Shown here in pieces: positions 7,157 through 15,856 of a stretch of 64,000 bases of DNA. Positions within the stretch are counted from its first letter, which is position 1. The number at the start of each line of letters is the position of its first letter. Position numbers and translations under genes: made by a program. The notes under the pieces are model-generated. The model made no database searches, was not told the origin of the DNA, and saw nothing but the letters and a program-made list of their open reading frames with translations. Origin of the DNA: Clostridiales bacterium UBA4039. GTDB lineage: Bacteria > Bacillota > Clostridia > Lachnospirales > Vallitaleaceae. The stretch covers positions 1 to 64,000 of the forward strand of contig DGAD01000043.1 in the NCBI GenBank assembly GCA_002382805.1, read 5' to 3'.

Positions 7157-8203
7157 ATGAAAAAAATCACAAGTATTATTTTAGTAATTACAATGCTGGT
7201 AAGTTTGGGTTCAATTGTAAATGCTAAAACCGAAAAATATTTACTCGAAAAAGAAGTTGCAATTGCATTTCTTAATAGTTTTGGATATAGCGTTAAATTG
7301 ACAGATCCTATTCCGCTATTAAATCTGAAAGAAGAAGAAGAATTCGTATGTTTTGAAATAGATAAACAAGGTTACATAATAGTTAATCAGTATGATTTAT
7401 CTATTCCTGAGCTATCCATCAAAAGTAGCAGGAATTTTAAGGATTCTAAGGCTTCCTATTACTATAATGGCGGTCTTAACTTGTATAAAGATAATGGCAC
7501 ATACTTACTAAACATAAGTAATAACGAGAAAATAAGTCGTAAAGAAATCAAGAATATATACACCAAGGAAAAGAGTATAGATAAAGAAAGGAAATCAAAA
7601 GAGATTATAGAAAAATATAATACCTTGGCTTTATCTACAGATGATTCTAAAACAGACAGCGCTCTTCCAAGTGATTATACCATTGAATTACCTAGAACTT
7701 TGAAGACTTGGTATGTATCTGGAGGCTACTGTGGCCCAATCGCAGCAGCTATTGTACTCATGTATTATGATGAAGAATATAATGAGTCATATGTAAGCTA
7801 TAGTAACGAAAACGAAAGTGATCTGATAGATTTGATGATTGATTATGTATATAGTTCCGGCGGAAATCCTGAAAACGGAACAGGCACTGCAGAGTTGGAA
7901 AATGCGATTAATGACTATTTAGACGATTACTATAATTCTAATTATGCTGTTGCATATGCCCCATCATATGATTATCCTCAGGGTTCATTTTCAAAAATTG
8001 GCAATTGTATTGCAAATGATAAACCTGCTATTGTTGATTTAGATAATCACCCAACATATGGAGAACATTGGGTAATTGCACATGGATATACATACAGCCC
8101 AGACCAATATGTTATTGTAAATGATGGTTGGGAAAATAATAATATCTGGTTACATTACGAAGAAGGTATTGATGATGTTATCTATTTATGGTCACCACAA
8201 TGA
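7157..8203 (+). CDS. Secreted papain-like cysteine peptidase (C39-like / streptopain-like)
   Basis: A 348-residue exported protein: a signal peptide (1-23, TSIILVITMLVSLGSIVNA) is followed by a propeptide-like region (25-150) and a catalytic domain (about 165-348). The active-site Cys is C192 in GGYCGPIAAAIVLMYY, the His is H304 in EHWVIAHGY and the supporting Asn/Asp is in VNDGWENN (N322). That order and spacing fit the C39-like_2/C10 papain fold rather than a bacteriocin-transporter C39 domain, since no membrane or ATPase part is attached. TAGGAGGAAGG precedes the ATG. It is coupled to a small membrane-anchored protein by an ATGA overlap. The N-terminal region may keep the enzyme inactive until processing; its target is unknown. 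Confidence 0.8.
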   Translation: MKKITSIILVITMLVSLGSIVNAKTEKYLLEKEVAIAFLNSFGYSVKLTDPIPLLNLKEEEEFVCFEIDKQGYIIVNQYDLSIPELSIKSSRNFKDSKASYYYNGGLNLYKDNGTYLLNISNNEKISRKEIKNIYTKEKSIDKERKSKEIIEKYNTLALSTDDSKTDSALPSDYTIELPRTLKTWYVSGGYCGPIAAAIVLMYYDEEYNESYVSYSNENESDLIDLMIDYVYSSGGNPENGTGTAELENAINDYLDDYYNSNYAVAYAPSYDYPQGSFSKIGNCIANDKPAIVDLDNHPTYGEHWVIAHGYTYSPDQYVIVNDGWENNNIWLHYEEGIDDVIYLWSPQ

Positions 8204-8616
8204 TAAAATCCAACAAACCATTTATGATAGTGTTCATCACCAGTTTGCTGATTCTATGTTTGCTGATATTTGTTTATTCACAATGCTCTTCAAAACCAGA
8301 CATTTCTAAAAATAACGCATATTTAAATGTGAATAAAATCGAAATGCAACATGAGGGAGATCTTAATATTTATACAATCACTGACACTAATTTAATTAAT
8401 GAAATTATATCAATACTTGACACAATAAAACTTGAAAAAAAACTTAGTGATGACACAAATGGATATATTTTTATATTAGTATTATATACTGATGAAGAAA
8501 ATGTAAAATATATTCTTCACCAAGAAATGTCTCGTATTGATGATGTAACGTACTCGAGTGAAAACTCATCAATCATTAAAAAATTAGAAGATTTTTACAA
8601 TGACATCAAATATTAG
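8200..8616 (+). CDS. Small membrane-anchored or lipoprotein-like protein
   Basis: 138 residues from the ATG that overlaps the peptidase stop (ATGA); a start four codons upstream is possible but less likely. One hydrophobic segment (residues 6-28, FMIVFITSLLILCLLIFVYS) is followed by QCSS, which could be a degenerate lipobox, and then a soluble extracytoplasmic domain of about 100 residues with no recognised motif. The tight coupling to the cysteine peptidase suggests a partner, for example an inhibitor or immunity-type protein, but that is inference. Confidence 0.55.
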   Translation: MIKSNKPFMIVFITSLLILCLLIFVYSQCSSKPDISKNNAYLNVNKIEMQHEGDLNIYTITDTNLINEIISILDTIKLEKKLSDDTNGYIFILVLYTDEENVKYILHQEMSRIDDVTYSSENSSIIKKLEDFYNDIKY

Positions 8617-8674
8617 CATTTACAACGAAATTTATATTTTAATTCATGCCATAGAGTGTTGCTGTTTTACTTGG

Positions 8675-10714
8675 CTATAAAACTTCATTAATAAAAAGCT
8701 TAACCAGTGCCGGATCAAATTGTGTTCCGGCACATTTTTTTAGTTCTTTAATAGCATCCGACTTACTGAGTGGTGTCTTATAAGGTCGTCCCATTGTCAT
8801 GACATCATAGGCATCAACAAGGGCGATAATTCTAGCCAATAAGGGAATGTCTTCCTTGGCCAAGCCTTGAGGATAACCAGCGCCATCCCAACGCTCGTGA
8901 TGGTTTAATATTCCGGTAGCTATCTGGGAAAGTTCAGGCAGGGATGTTGCTATCTTATAACCTAACTCCGAGTGCTTCTTAATTCGTTCCCATTCGTCCA
9001 AAGTCAGGGGAGCTTCTTTTTGCAATAGCTCTTCAGAGAGAGCCAGTTTACCTATATCGTGTAAATCCGCAAGCAAAGACAAAGCATTCAAATCCTGCTT
9101 TGAAAGCGATAACTGCCTGCCTAGCTTTAAAGCTAGGTTGCGAAGGCGCTGACTATGCTCAGACGATTCATTTGTGGTTTTGCGCAACAATCCTTCAAGA
9201 GACTCTAAGATTGTGGTACTGATATGTCCTTGTTCGCCAAGTTTATCTTCATACATTTTATCTTCGGCTTGCTTAAAAATCATATTGATATCGCTTGTCA
9301 TATCATTTTTGGTTTCATATCCAAGAGCAACAGAAGGCTGGATTGGAGTTTTTGGAGCAAGGGCACAGGCTTGCTTGACTTGTTGACAAAAATTGTCGGC
9401 AAGACTTTTAGGGGTATTGGGGAGTAAAATTACAAATTCATCACCGCCGATGCGAGCAATAATACCATCGTCTTGAAAAACAGACTCAAGAATACGGGCA
9501 ATTTGTATGATGATTTGATCACCGGTTTGATGACCAAATGTATCATTTGTTATTTTTAAGCCATTCAAATCTGCAACAATGATGGATAACGGAAGATGTT
9601 CGGCTTGATTAAGATGCAAAAATTGTTCGCTAAAATAAGCACGATTATATAATCCGGTTAATTCATCGTGATAAGATCTATACTTAATAATTTCCTCTGT
9701 TTTCTTACGTTCTTCAATTTCTTTAAGGAGTTGGTTTTTATAATTTTCAAGAGTCAGGGTTTTATCGTTGACAGCTTTTTTGAGCGTATAATTCCACATG
9801 ATAACTGTGATAAGCACAAAAACGAGCAATAGAAGAATAAACGTCAATGTGATTCCAAAGTAAGGCGTCTCAAAGATACTTTTTTCTTCAAATAAAACCC
9901 ACTTGGATCGTATGCTTTGGCGTTCACTTTCGGTGATTTGTGCAAGCCCTTTACCGAAGATGTCACTTAATATAGGCCAGTCGTTTCGGGTTGCAATAGA
10001 TAAGTTAGATTCAAAAGGTGTCTCGGCATTAACGACAAGGTTGGAAAGACTATCTTCCGTAATACTGGCAGAAGCACTCATAATCTCGATGATGATGGCA
10101 TCCGCCTCACCTAGAGAAACCTTCCTTAATCCTTCGTTGGCACTAAGGACTTCAACATAATTTATATTTGGATAATCTCGCTTTAAATATTCTGTAATGG
10201 CATAATCTTTTACCACAAGGAGCTCAATCGTCGAATCTGCCAATTTGTCAAAAGTCAATTGCTCGGAAAAATTCTGACGTGTAATAATGACATTTGGATT
10301 CATGATATAAGGGACAGTAAAATCAAGATATGCACTTCGTTCCTTGGTTTTTGTTGCTGCAGTAATACCGGTTATTTCTCGACGTTTAGCCTGAGCAATC
10401 AGCTCATCCCAATGCTCAAATTCTACCATATCGATGGTTATATCTAATTTTTTTTCCAGCAAGTGAAAGTAATCGGCAGAAATACCCACATATTGACCAT
10501 TTTCAAGAAATTCAATAGGTGGATAGTCCGTTGTATAGCCAATCTTAATTTGACCTTCATGTGAATCTAGCCACTCCCGCTCTTCATCAGTTAAAAAAGA
10601 AGTATTTACTTTTTTCTGAGTATATAAGCTGGCAAAAACAATCAAGGACAAAAAAGCGATACTAAAGATAATCATTGATAGTTTGAATATCGATTTAGTT
10701 GATACATCGGGCAT
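8675..10714 (-). CDS. Receptor with periplasmic-binding-protein sensor, GGDEF and HD-GYP domains
   Basis: A 679-residue signalling protein. Order: membrane segment (about 12-28), a family-3 solute-binding-protein sensor (about 45-280, starting EWLDSHEGQIKIGYTTDYPP), a second membrane segment (about 285-307), a GGDEF domain with an intact RIGGDEFVILL at 422-431, and an HD-GYP domain with HDIGK (H552, D553) and HHERWDGAGYP. It can therefore in principle both make and hydrolyse c-di-GMP in response to an amino-acid-like ligand. No RxxD inhibitory site is seen five residues before GGDEF. I start it at the ATG eight bases behind GAGGAG; GTG and ATG codons slightly upstream are too close to that site. 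It follows the Nudix gene by 23 bases. Confidence 0.9.
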   Translation of the reverse strand: MPDVSTKSIFKLSMIIFSIAFLSLIVFASLYTQKKVNTSFLTDEEREWLDSHEGQIKIGYTTDYPPIEFLENGQYVGISADYFHLLEKKLDITIDMVEFEHWDELIAQAKRREITGITAATKTKERSAYLDFTVPYIMNPNVIITRQNFSEQLTFDKLADSTIELLVVKDYAITEYLKRDYPNINYVEVLSANEGLRKVSLGEADAIIIEIMSASASITEDSLSNLVVNAETPFESNLSIATRNDWPILSDIFGKGLAQITESERQSIRSKWVLFEEKSIFETPYFGITLTFILLLLVFVLITVIMWNYTLKKAVNDKTLTLENYKNQLLKEIEERKKTEEIIKYRSYHDELTGLYNRAYFSEQFLHLNQAEHLPLSIIVADLNGLKITNDTFGHQTGDQIIIQIARILESVFQDDGIIARIGGDEFVILLPNTPKSLADNFCQQVKQACALAPKTPIQPSVALGYETKNDMTSDINMIFKQAEDKMYEDKLGEQGHISTTILESLEGLLRKTTNESSEHSQRLRNLALKLGRQLSLSKQDLNALSLLADLHDIGKLALSEELLQKEAPLTLDEWERIKKHSELGYKIATSLPELSQIATGILNHHERWDGAGYPQGLAKEDIPLLARIIALVDAYDVMTMGRPYKTPLSKSDAIKELKKCAGTQFDPALVKLFINEVL

Positions 10715-10737
10715 AAACATCACTCCTCATTATTCGT

Positions 10738-11160
10738 CTATGTTCCAGTAGATACTAGTGAGGCATCATTCATCAGGCGATGAATAATCGGATCATCTGC
10801 CAGAGCCCAATCTAGTGATCGTAAATCTTTTGGAAGACACCAGCGATAGTCAATATGCTCGCACATATCGAACGTGCGCGAGGCAACAGGGACTAAAAAG
10901 CTGTGTAGGGTAATCGAAAAGTCAGGATAGGCATAGTCGAGAGTCATATAGTGATGCGAGGCATTAATAGGAACATCAATATTTAGCTCTTCGCGTAATT
11001 CTCGCATTAAGGCATCTTCTATGGATTCTCCAGTTTCAACTTTACCTCCGGGAAATTCGTACTTATAATCCATGTATTTATATTTTCCTTGCGGTCGTTG
11101 CATGCAAAGAATATGGTGGTCGTGAACTAAAATAGCGGCAGCTACTTGATAATACTTCAT
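10738..11160 (-). CDS. Nudix hydrolase, MutT-like (8-oxo-dGTP diphosphatase type)
   Basis: 140 residues with a complete Nudix box at 39-61 (GKVETGESIEDALMRELREE, then LNI), matching GX5EX7REUXEEXGU. The start VAAAILVHDHHILCMQRP is typical of MutT/NudG-type enzymes that remove oxidised or unusual nucleoside triphosphates. AAAGGAG precedes the ATG. It is the first gene of a two-gene operon with the c-di-GMP receptor; the pairing seems positional rather than functional. Confidence 0.85.
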   Translation of the reverse strand: MKYYQVAAAILVHDHHILCMQRPQGKYKYMDYKYEFPGGKVETGESIEDALMRELREELNIDVPINASHHYMTLDYAYPDFSITLHSFLVPVASRTFDMCEHIDYRWCLPKDLRSLDWALADDPIIHRLMNDASLVSTGT

Positions 11161-11247
11161 AGATGGCTCCTTTGAATATTAAAATATTTTTAGGGACATT
11201 ATACTAATATTGTAACCTTTTGAGGCGAAGAATGCAATTATAACCTC

Positions 11248-11276
11248 TTGACCTAAGACGATTTTCAATATATAAT
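11248..11276 (+). promoter_or_regulatory. Sigma-A-type promoter of the TetR/ABC operon
   Basis: TTGACC (11248-11253) and a perfect TATAAT (11271-11276) are separated by 17 bases and lie 27 bases before the TetR start codon. Confidence 0.75.
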
Positions 11277-11302
11277 TAACAAAAAAGAACAGGTGATATT
11301 TT

Positions 11303-11914
11303 ATGCAAGTTAAAAAAGAAGAAGTGCATATGGCGCTTATGCATGCCGCGGAACAAGAGTTTTTAGAAAAAGGATTTATGCAAGCGTCATTACGTCAAAT
11401 CGTTAAGGCCGCAGGAACGACAATTGGGAACTTTTATAATTATTTTGAAAACAAGGAAGCCATATTCGAAGCTCTTGTTGAAGCGGAATACAATAATTTT
11501 ATCTATCTTATTGAGCACCATGATGCGATAGAACGCCCGGATTATCTATGGGAGACCACGGATATTCGCCAGTGGAGAAGTGTATTGGGCGAGTTTATAG
11601 AAAAATATATACCGCCTTTTTCGAACCGATTTGTCTTATTGATTGAAGCCAGTCAAGGGACACGCTTTGAGAAGACGCGAGAACTTTTGCTCAGTATTTT
11701 ATCAGAACATTTTGCAAGTCATGTCGATACTTTTGGACGCAGTCATGTACATCCGGAGATGGCTAAAGTGATAGGTATTGAGTTTATTGAAGGGTTTTTG
11801 TATATCTTGAAAAATGTCAAAGATGAAGCAACTCGAAAGACTTTAGTTACAGAACATTTTTTGTTTCATATGATAGGAAGCATGGCTATCATAGGTGAAT
11901 TTAATCAAAAATAA
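11303..11914 (+). CDS. TetR-family transcriptional regulator
   Basis: 203 residues. The N-terminal helix-turn-helix covers about 8-55 (FLEKGFMQASLRQIVKAAG, then TTIGNFYNYFENKEAIFEAL), the classic TetR pattern. The C-terminal ~140 residues form the variable ligand and dimer domain. It precedes an ABC transporter operon by about 70 bases containing a hairpin and a small palindrome, and probably represses that transporter in the absence of its substrate. Confidence 0.9.
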   Translation: MQVKKEEVHMALMHAAEQEFLEKGFMQASLRQIVKAAGTTIGNFYNYFENKEAIFEALVEAEYNNFIYLIEHHDAIERPDYLWETTDIRQWRSVLGEFIEKYIPPFSNRFVLLIEASQGTRFEKTRELLLSILSEHFASHVDTFGRSHVHPEMAKVIGIEFIEGFLYILKNVKDEATRKTLVTEHFLFHMIGSMAIIGEFNQK

Positions 11915-11919
11915 TATAT

Positions 11920-11944
11920 TAAGAATGCATATAAGGCATTCTTA
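11920..11944 (+). terminator. Perfect 9-bp hairpin between the TetR gene and the ABC operon
   Basis: TAAGAATGC and GCATTCTTA flank a seven-base loop directly after the TetR stop codon. No T-run follows, so it may be a weak terminator, an mRNA-processing element or a TetR binding site. Confidence 0.4.
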
Positions 11945-11957
11945 TACCCTAAAAAAG

Positions 11958-11971
11958 AACGAGTGATCGTT
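11958..11971 (+). promoter_or_regulatory. Candidate TetR operator before the ABC transporter genes
   Basis: AACGAGTGATCGTT has 5-base inverted arms around GTGA and lies immediately upstream of the AAAGGAGG of the ATPase gene. The stretch AAAAAAGAAC followed by AGGTGAT at 11281-11297 before the TetR gene is related but not palindromic. Its role as an operator is inferred from position. Confidence 0.35.
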
Positions 11972-11986
11972 AAAGGAGGAGTTTAT

Positions 11987-12841
11987 ATGATTCAAGTAAA
12001 AAATTTAGAGTATGTTTATCAAAAATCAGGGAAGCGTGCAGTACAAAAGATTGATTTTTCTATTGACCAAGGTGAGATTTTTGGCTTTTTAGGACCAAGT
12101 GGGGCAGGCAAGACCACAACCCAGAGAATCTTAATCGGTCTATTACATGGGTATGATGGAAGCGTCCAGATTATGGGAAAAGAACGTAAGCTATGGAAGC
12201 AAGATTTTTTTGAAAATATAGGGGTTGCTTTTGATTTTCCTAATCTATATGTCAAATTAACGGGAATGGAAAATCTTGAATTAATTCAGTCGTATTATCA
12301 AAACCAAAGTCAAGATATTCACGAACTCATGCGACGTGTAGGGTTACAAGCGGATAAAGATAAAAAGGTAGAAGGATATTCAAAAGGAATGAAGATGCGT
12401 TTGAATTTTATTAGAGCCATAATGCATGATCCTAAGCTTCTATTTTTTGATGAACCGACATCTGGACTGGATCCGGTGAATGCAAAAATTATTAAGGATA
12501 TGATTATGGAACTTAAGCAACAAGGCAAGACGATTTTTTTGACAACCCATAACATGACGGTTGCAGAACAGTTATGTGACCGTGTCGCCTTTATTGTGGA
12601 TGGACAGATTCCGGTTATTGAAAAACCGAGTGAGTTGATGGTTGAACATGGGACGCAAGTGGTTCAATTAGATTATTATAGCCACGGTCAAGAATGTAGG
12701 GAAGCGTTTCCGATGAAAACAATCCAAAAGAATGAACAATTTTTTCAAATCATGCGTGAACATAAGATCAAGCGTATACACAGTCAGGAGGCAACGCTTG
12801 AAGATGTCTTTATTAAATTGACAGGGAGGGAATTAGCATGA
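11987..12841 (+). CDS. ABC transporter ATP-binding protein
   Basis: 284 residues, starting at the ATG behind AAAGGAGG. Walker A GPSGAGKTT is at about 37-45, the signature YSKGMKMRL near 135 and Walker B LLFFDEPTSGLDP near 153-165, followed by the H-loop TTHNM. The C-terminal part (230-284) fits exporters of the drug/bacteriocin type. It overlaps the first permease gene by ATGA and forms with the two permeases a complete exporter under the TetR regulator. Its substrate is unknown; toxic-compound export is the usual role for this layout. Confidence 0.9.
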   Translation: MIQVKNLEYVYQKSGKRAVQKIDFSIDQGEIFGFLGPSGAGKTTTQRILIGLLHGYDGSVQIMGKERKLWKQDFFENIGVAFDFPNLYVKLTGMENLELIQSYYQNQSQDIHELMRRVGLQADKDKKVEGYSKGMKMRLNFIRAIMHDPKLLFFDEPTSGLDPVNAKIIKDMIMELKQQGKTIFLTTHNMTVAEQLCDRVAFIVDGQIPVIEKPSELMVEHGTQVVQLDYYSHGQECREAFPMKTIQKNEQFFQIMREHKIKRIHSQEATLEDVFIKLTGRELA

Positions 12842-13536
12842 ACATACGAATGCTTAATGCCATAAAAGCCGATGTAACGTTTCAGTTGAAACAAGGATTT
12901 TATCTGGTCTACATTTTGCTAACGATTATATATATGCTGATTGTTCATCAATTGCCGGAACATATGCGTATTGTGGTGGTACCGATTGTTATTTTCTTTG
13001 ACCCTTCAATTGTAGGGTTTTTCTTTATCGGTGGTATTGTAATGTTGGAAAAAACACAGGGGATTTTAGATTTTCTCATTGTTACACCGCTGCGCTCAAA
13101 AGAGTATTTAATGGCAAAGGCAATATCGATGGCGATGCTTGCTATTTTGGCAAGCTGTGCTATTACCCTTGTGGCATACCAAGACGAGGTGCGTTGGAGT
13201 TTATTAATTTTGGGTATAGGAATTTCGGCATTGATATTCACCCTCTATGGTTTTTTTGTAGCAGCAAAGTGTAAGTCATTAAATGCATATTTTATTAAAA
13301 TGATTCCATATATGCTTTTAATAGTGCTTCCTTGTTTGCTTTTGCTTGTTCAGACACCTTTTGATTGGGTTTTTAGTGTGTTTCCCAGTGTTGCAGGTAT
13401 TCGCATTGTATATGGTGCATTTACAGGAATGCATTGGCTAGAGGCGGGATTACATTTGATTTATCTATCCATAATTACCATAGTGTGTTTGCATATTGTG
13501 GATAAGAAAATATTTGGAGGAAGTTATGGTGAATAA
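12838..13536 (+). CDS. ABC transporter permease (fluoroquinolone-export-like), first subunit
   Basis: A 232-residue membrane protein with about six membrane segments, starting with one at residues 18-38 (QGFYLVYILLTIIYMLIVHQ). The patterns VIFFDPSIVGFFFIGGIVMLEKTQGIL and FLIVTPLRSKEYLMAKAI are typical of ABC-2-type permeases that work as a pair with a second permease. It overlaps its ATPase by four bases and the next permease by 11. Confidence 0.8.
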   Translation: MNIRMLNAIKADVTFQLKQGFYLVYILLTIIYMLIVHQLPEHMRIVVVPIVIFFDPSIVGFFFIGGIVMLEKTQGILDFLIVTPLRSKEYLMAKAISMAMLAILASCAITLVAYQDEVRWSLLILGIGISALIFTLYGFFVAAKCKSLNAYFIKMIPYMLLIVLPCLLLLVQTPFDWVFSVFPSVAGIRIVYGAFTGMHWLEAGLHLIYLSIITIVCLHIVDKKIFGGSYGE

Positions 13537-14221
13537 GATTGCATTTAACGCAGACATGAAAATGATTCGAAGAGATCCGATCTTAATAATATTTATGTGC
13601 ATTCCATTTTTAGCCGGACTACTTATTAAGGGGATTTTACATTATCTGGTGCCGTGGCTTTGGCAAAGAAACGGATTTGATGTGACCTTGTATTATGCCT
13701 ATATTTTAGGTGGCGTTTTTTTGATGTCACCGATGATGCTTGGAACGGTCGCTGGTTTTTTAATGATTGATGAAAAGGATGGAAAAATATTTGAATTAAT
13801 CTCCATAACGCCTGTAGGATATAATGGCTACATGATCCATCGGTTAATGCTACCGGTTATAGGTAGTGCCATATATACGCTTGTAATGTATTGGTTATTG
13901 GATATATTTTTTCTAAGAATAGAAACCCTTTTGATACTCATGATATTAATGGGGCTTGAAAGCATAATGATTGGAACACTTTTGTTTGTCTTTGCCAAAG
14001 ATAAAGTACAGGGGTTGACCTATTCAAAGGGGATGGGGGTATTTATGGTGCTTGCTATGGCAGATCTTTTTGGGAAACCTTGGTTAAGTACTGTGGCAGG
14101 AGCTATTCCTTTTTACTGGGTGATTCGTGTCATACGCTATCCAGATAATATTGTTGATGTAGTCATGGCATTTGTTGTTCATCTTGTGTGGCTTATGGTT
14201 ATCTTACGACGTAAACTATGA
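13526..14221 (+). CDS. ABC transporter permease, second subunit
   Basis: 231 residues from the ATG behind TTGGAGGAAG; the frame extends upstream but without a binding site. About six membrane segments. FLMIDEKDGKIFELISITPVG parallels LEKTQGILDFLIVTPL of the preceding permease, so the two subunits probably form a heterodimeric channel with the ATPase at 11987. No obvious terminator follows. Confidence 0.8.
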   Translation: MVNKIAFNADMKMIRRDPILIIFMCIPFLAGLLIKGILHYLVPWLWQRNGFDVTLYYAYILGGVFLMSPMMLGTVAGFLMIDEKDGKIFELISITPVGYNGYMIHRLMLPVIGSAIYTLVMYWLLDIFFLRIETLLILMILMGLESIMIGTLLFVFAKDKVQGLTYSKGMGVFMVLAMADLFGKPWLSTVAGAIPFYWVIRVIRYPDNIVDVVMAFVVHLVWLMVILRRKL

Positions 14222-14384
14222 TGCAAGGGCAATAAAATATTAGGAATGAATTAGAAGGCTAGTCAGGTTGATATACATTTGATACAATGATAGGGATGAT
14301 TGAAGTGTCAAAGTGAAGTTTTACGAAAATAGACGCTTTAATCATTGGCATGAGTGGAGTGACTTTTGGAAGGAAGTGACAGCG

Positions 14385-15056
14385 ATGAAGTATCAATTAA
14401 TTATTTTTGACCTTGACGGCACGTTAATGGATTCAATCGGAGGTATTAGAAAAGCAGTAAATATGATGTTGGAGCGCCATGGTTATCCAACATTTTCAGT
14501 AGAAGAATATTTTGATTTTGTCGGTAATGGACTGTATAACACCGTTGTGGGTACCTTAAAAAACACCGACTTAACCAAAAAAGAGATTGAACCCTTATAC
14601 GAGGAGATGCTAACGTATTATGCGAAGCATTACGATTTTGAACTAGAACCCTATCCTGGGGCAAAAAATATGTTGGAAAAGTTAAATGGCAAGGTGCACT
14701 TGGCCATTAATTCAAATAAAAATGATGATATGGTAAAAACGATAACAGAAAAATATTTGCCGGAATTTGAATTTGCAAGTGTGTGGGGGGTCAAAGAAGG
14801 ACAACCTCTTAAGCCAGACCCTTGGGCTATTAGCCACTTAATGGACACATTGAATGTAAAAGCGGAACAAGTGCTTTTTGTTGGTGATTCAGAAGTTGAT
14901 ATACGCACAGCACAAAATGCAGGTGTAGATGTATGCTTTGTTACATGGGGCTTTCGAAAAAAAGAAAGTATTGTCTCCTATGAGCCATCATATATTGTGG
15001 ATGACTTTTCTCAGTTATATCAAGTGATTAAGGGAGAGGTCATTAGTGAAAGATAA
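14385..15056 (+). CDS. HAD-superfamily hydrolase, phosphoglycolate-phosphatase-like
   Basis: 223 residues. Motif I is FDLDGTLMDS at 7-16 with the nucleophilic Asp, motif II is AINSNKN near 110, motif III is the Lys of KPDP near 145 and motif IV is GDSEVD near 167. A helical cap domain (about 18-90) places it in subfamily I with Gph/PpaX-type phosphatases. I chose the start behind GGAAG rather than the longer frame from 14313, whose extra 24 residues precede the conserved fold. The substrate may be phosphoglycolate, pyrophosphate or a sugar phosphate. Confidence 0.8.
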   Translation: MKYQLIIFDLDGTLMDSIGGIRKAVNMMLERHGYPTFSVEEYFDFVGNGLYNTVVGTLKNTDLTKKEIEPLYEEMLTYYAKHYDFELEPYPGAKNMLEKLNGKVHLAINSNKNDDMVKTITEKYLPEFEFASVWGVKEGQPLKPDPWAISHLMDTLNVKAEQVLFVGDSEVDIRTAQNAGVDVCFVTWGFRKKESIVSYEPSYIVDDFSQLYQVIKGEVISER

Positions 15057-15181
15057 ACGCATATGATGGGGATGCTCTTGCAGGCGGTATTAACATTCAC
15101 AATTTCGGAACTTATGCGTAAGAAAATGTGGATAAAGCCTGGAGATATGTCACTAAATGTGGATGAATGAGAGGATATAGG

Positions 15182-15856
15182 ATGTATCGAATTTATTTGG
15201 TTGAAGATGACAAAGGATTACAAAAATCTATCCGAGATACATTAGTACGTTGGGGCTATGAAGTCCATGTGGTAAAAAAATTTGATGCCATTGCAAAAGA
15301 ATTTGTACACATAGACCCGCATTTGATATTAATGGATATTACCTTGCCGTTTTATAATGGCTTCTATTGGTGTGATCAGATACGTAAGGTATCAAAAGTT
15401 CCGATTGTCTTTATCTCATCGGCAACAGAACAGATGAACATTATTATGGCCATCAATATGGGTGGAGATGATTTTATATCAAAGCCATTTGAACTTGAAG
15501 TCTTAAACGCTAAGATTGCAGGTCTATTAAGGCGCACGTATGATTATGGGAAAACCAAAGTCAATCTGCTTGAACATCGTGGTGTCATCTTAAATATGAC
15601 AGCAAATAGTGTGACGTATCAAGATCAGTGCGTTGAGTTAACCAAAAATGAATTTCGAATTATTAAGGTATTGATGGAACGAAAGACGCGCATTGTATCA
15701 AGAGAAGCATTAATGAAAGCCTTATGGGACCAAGAATATTTTGTTGATGATAATACACTAACCGTTAATATCAATCGTGTGCGCAAGAAACTACAGACGC
15801 TTGATATTGAAAATTTTATTGTGACAAAAAAGGGTGTGGGTTATGTTATTGAGTAA
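15182..15856 (+). CDS. Response regulator, OmpR/BceR-like
   Basis: 224 residues: receiver domain 1-118 with the phospho-acceptor D52 (LILMDITLPFYNG) and the conserved Lys in FISKPFE, then a winged-helix OmpR-type DNA-binding domain (about 130-224, ending IVTKKGVGYVIE). The start behind GAGAGGA is preferred over an ATG 15 bases upstream. It overlaps the histidine kinase by 14 bases and is followed by a BceAB-like transporter, so it should activate that transporter when cell-wall antibiotics are present. Confidence 0.9.
   Translation: MYRIYLVEDDKGLQKSIRDTLVRWGYEVHVVKKFDAIAKEFVHIDPHLILMDITLPFYNGFYWCDQIRKVSKVPIVFISSATEQMNIIMAINMGGDDFISKPFELEVLNAKIAGLLRRTYDYGKTKVNLLEHRGVILNMTANSVTYQDQCVELTKNEFRIIKVLMERKTRIVSREALMKALWDQEYFVDDNTLTVNINRVRKKLQTLDIENFIVTKKGVGYVIE

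Noticed and set aside
7157..8203. Bacteriocin-exporter C39 peptidase as part of a lantibiotic-like system
   Set aside because: No ABC ATPase or membrane domain is fused or adjacent and no leader-peptide gene with a double-glycine motif was found; a stand-alone secreted papain-like enzyme fits better.
15057..15166. Possible decayed gene before the response regulator (forward reading GGINIHNFGTYA, then a stop)
   Set aside because: Only about 30 codons, one stop, and no family could be assigned; listed as non-coding spacer.
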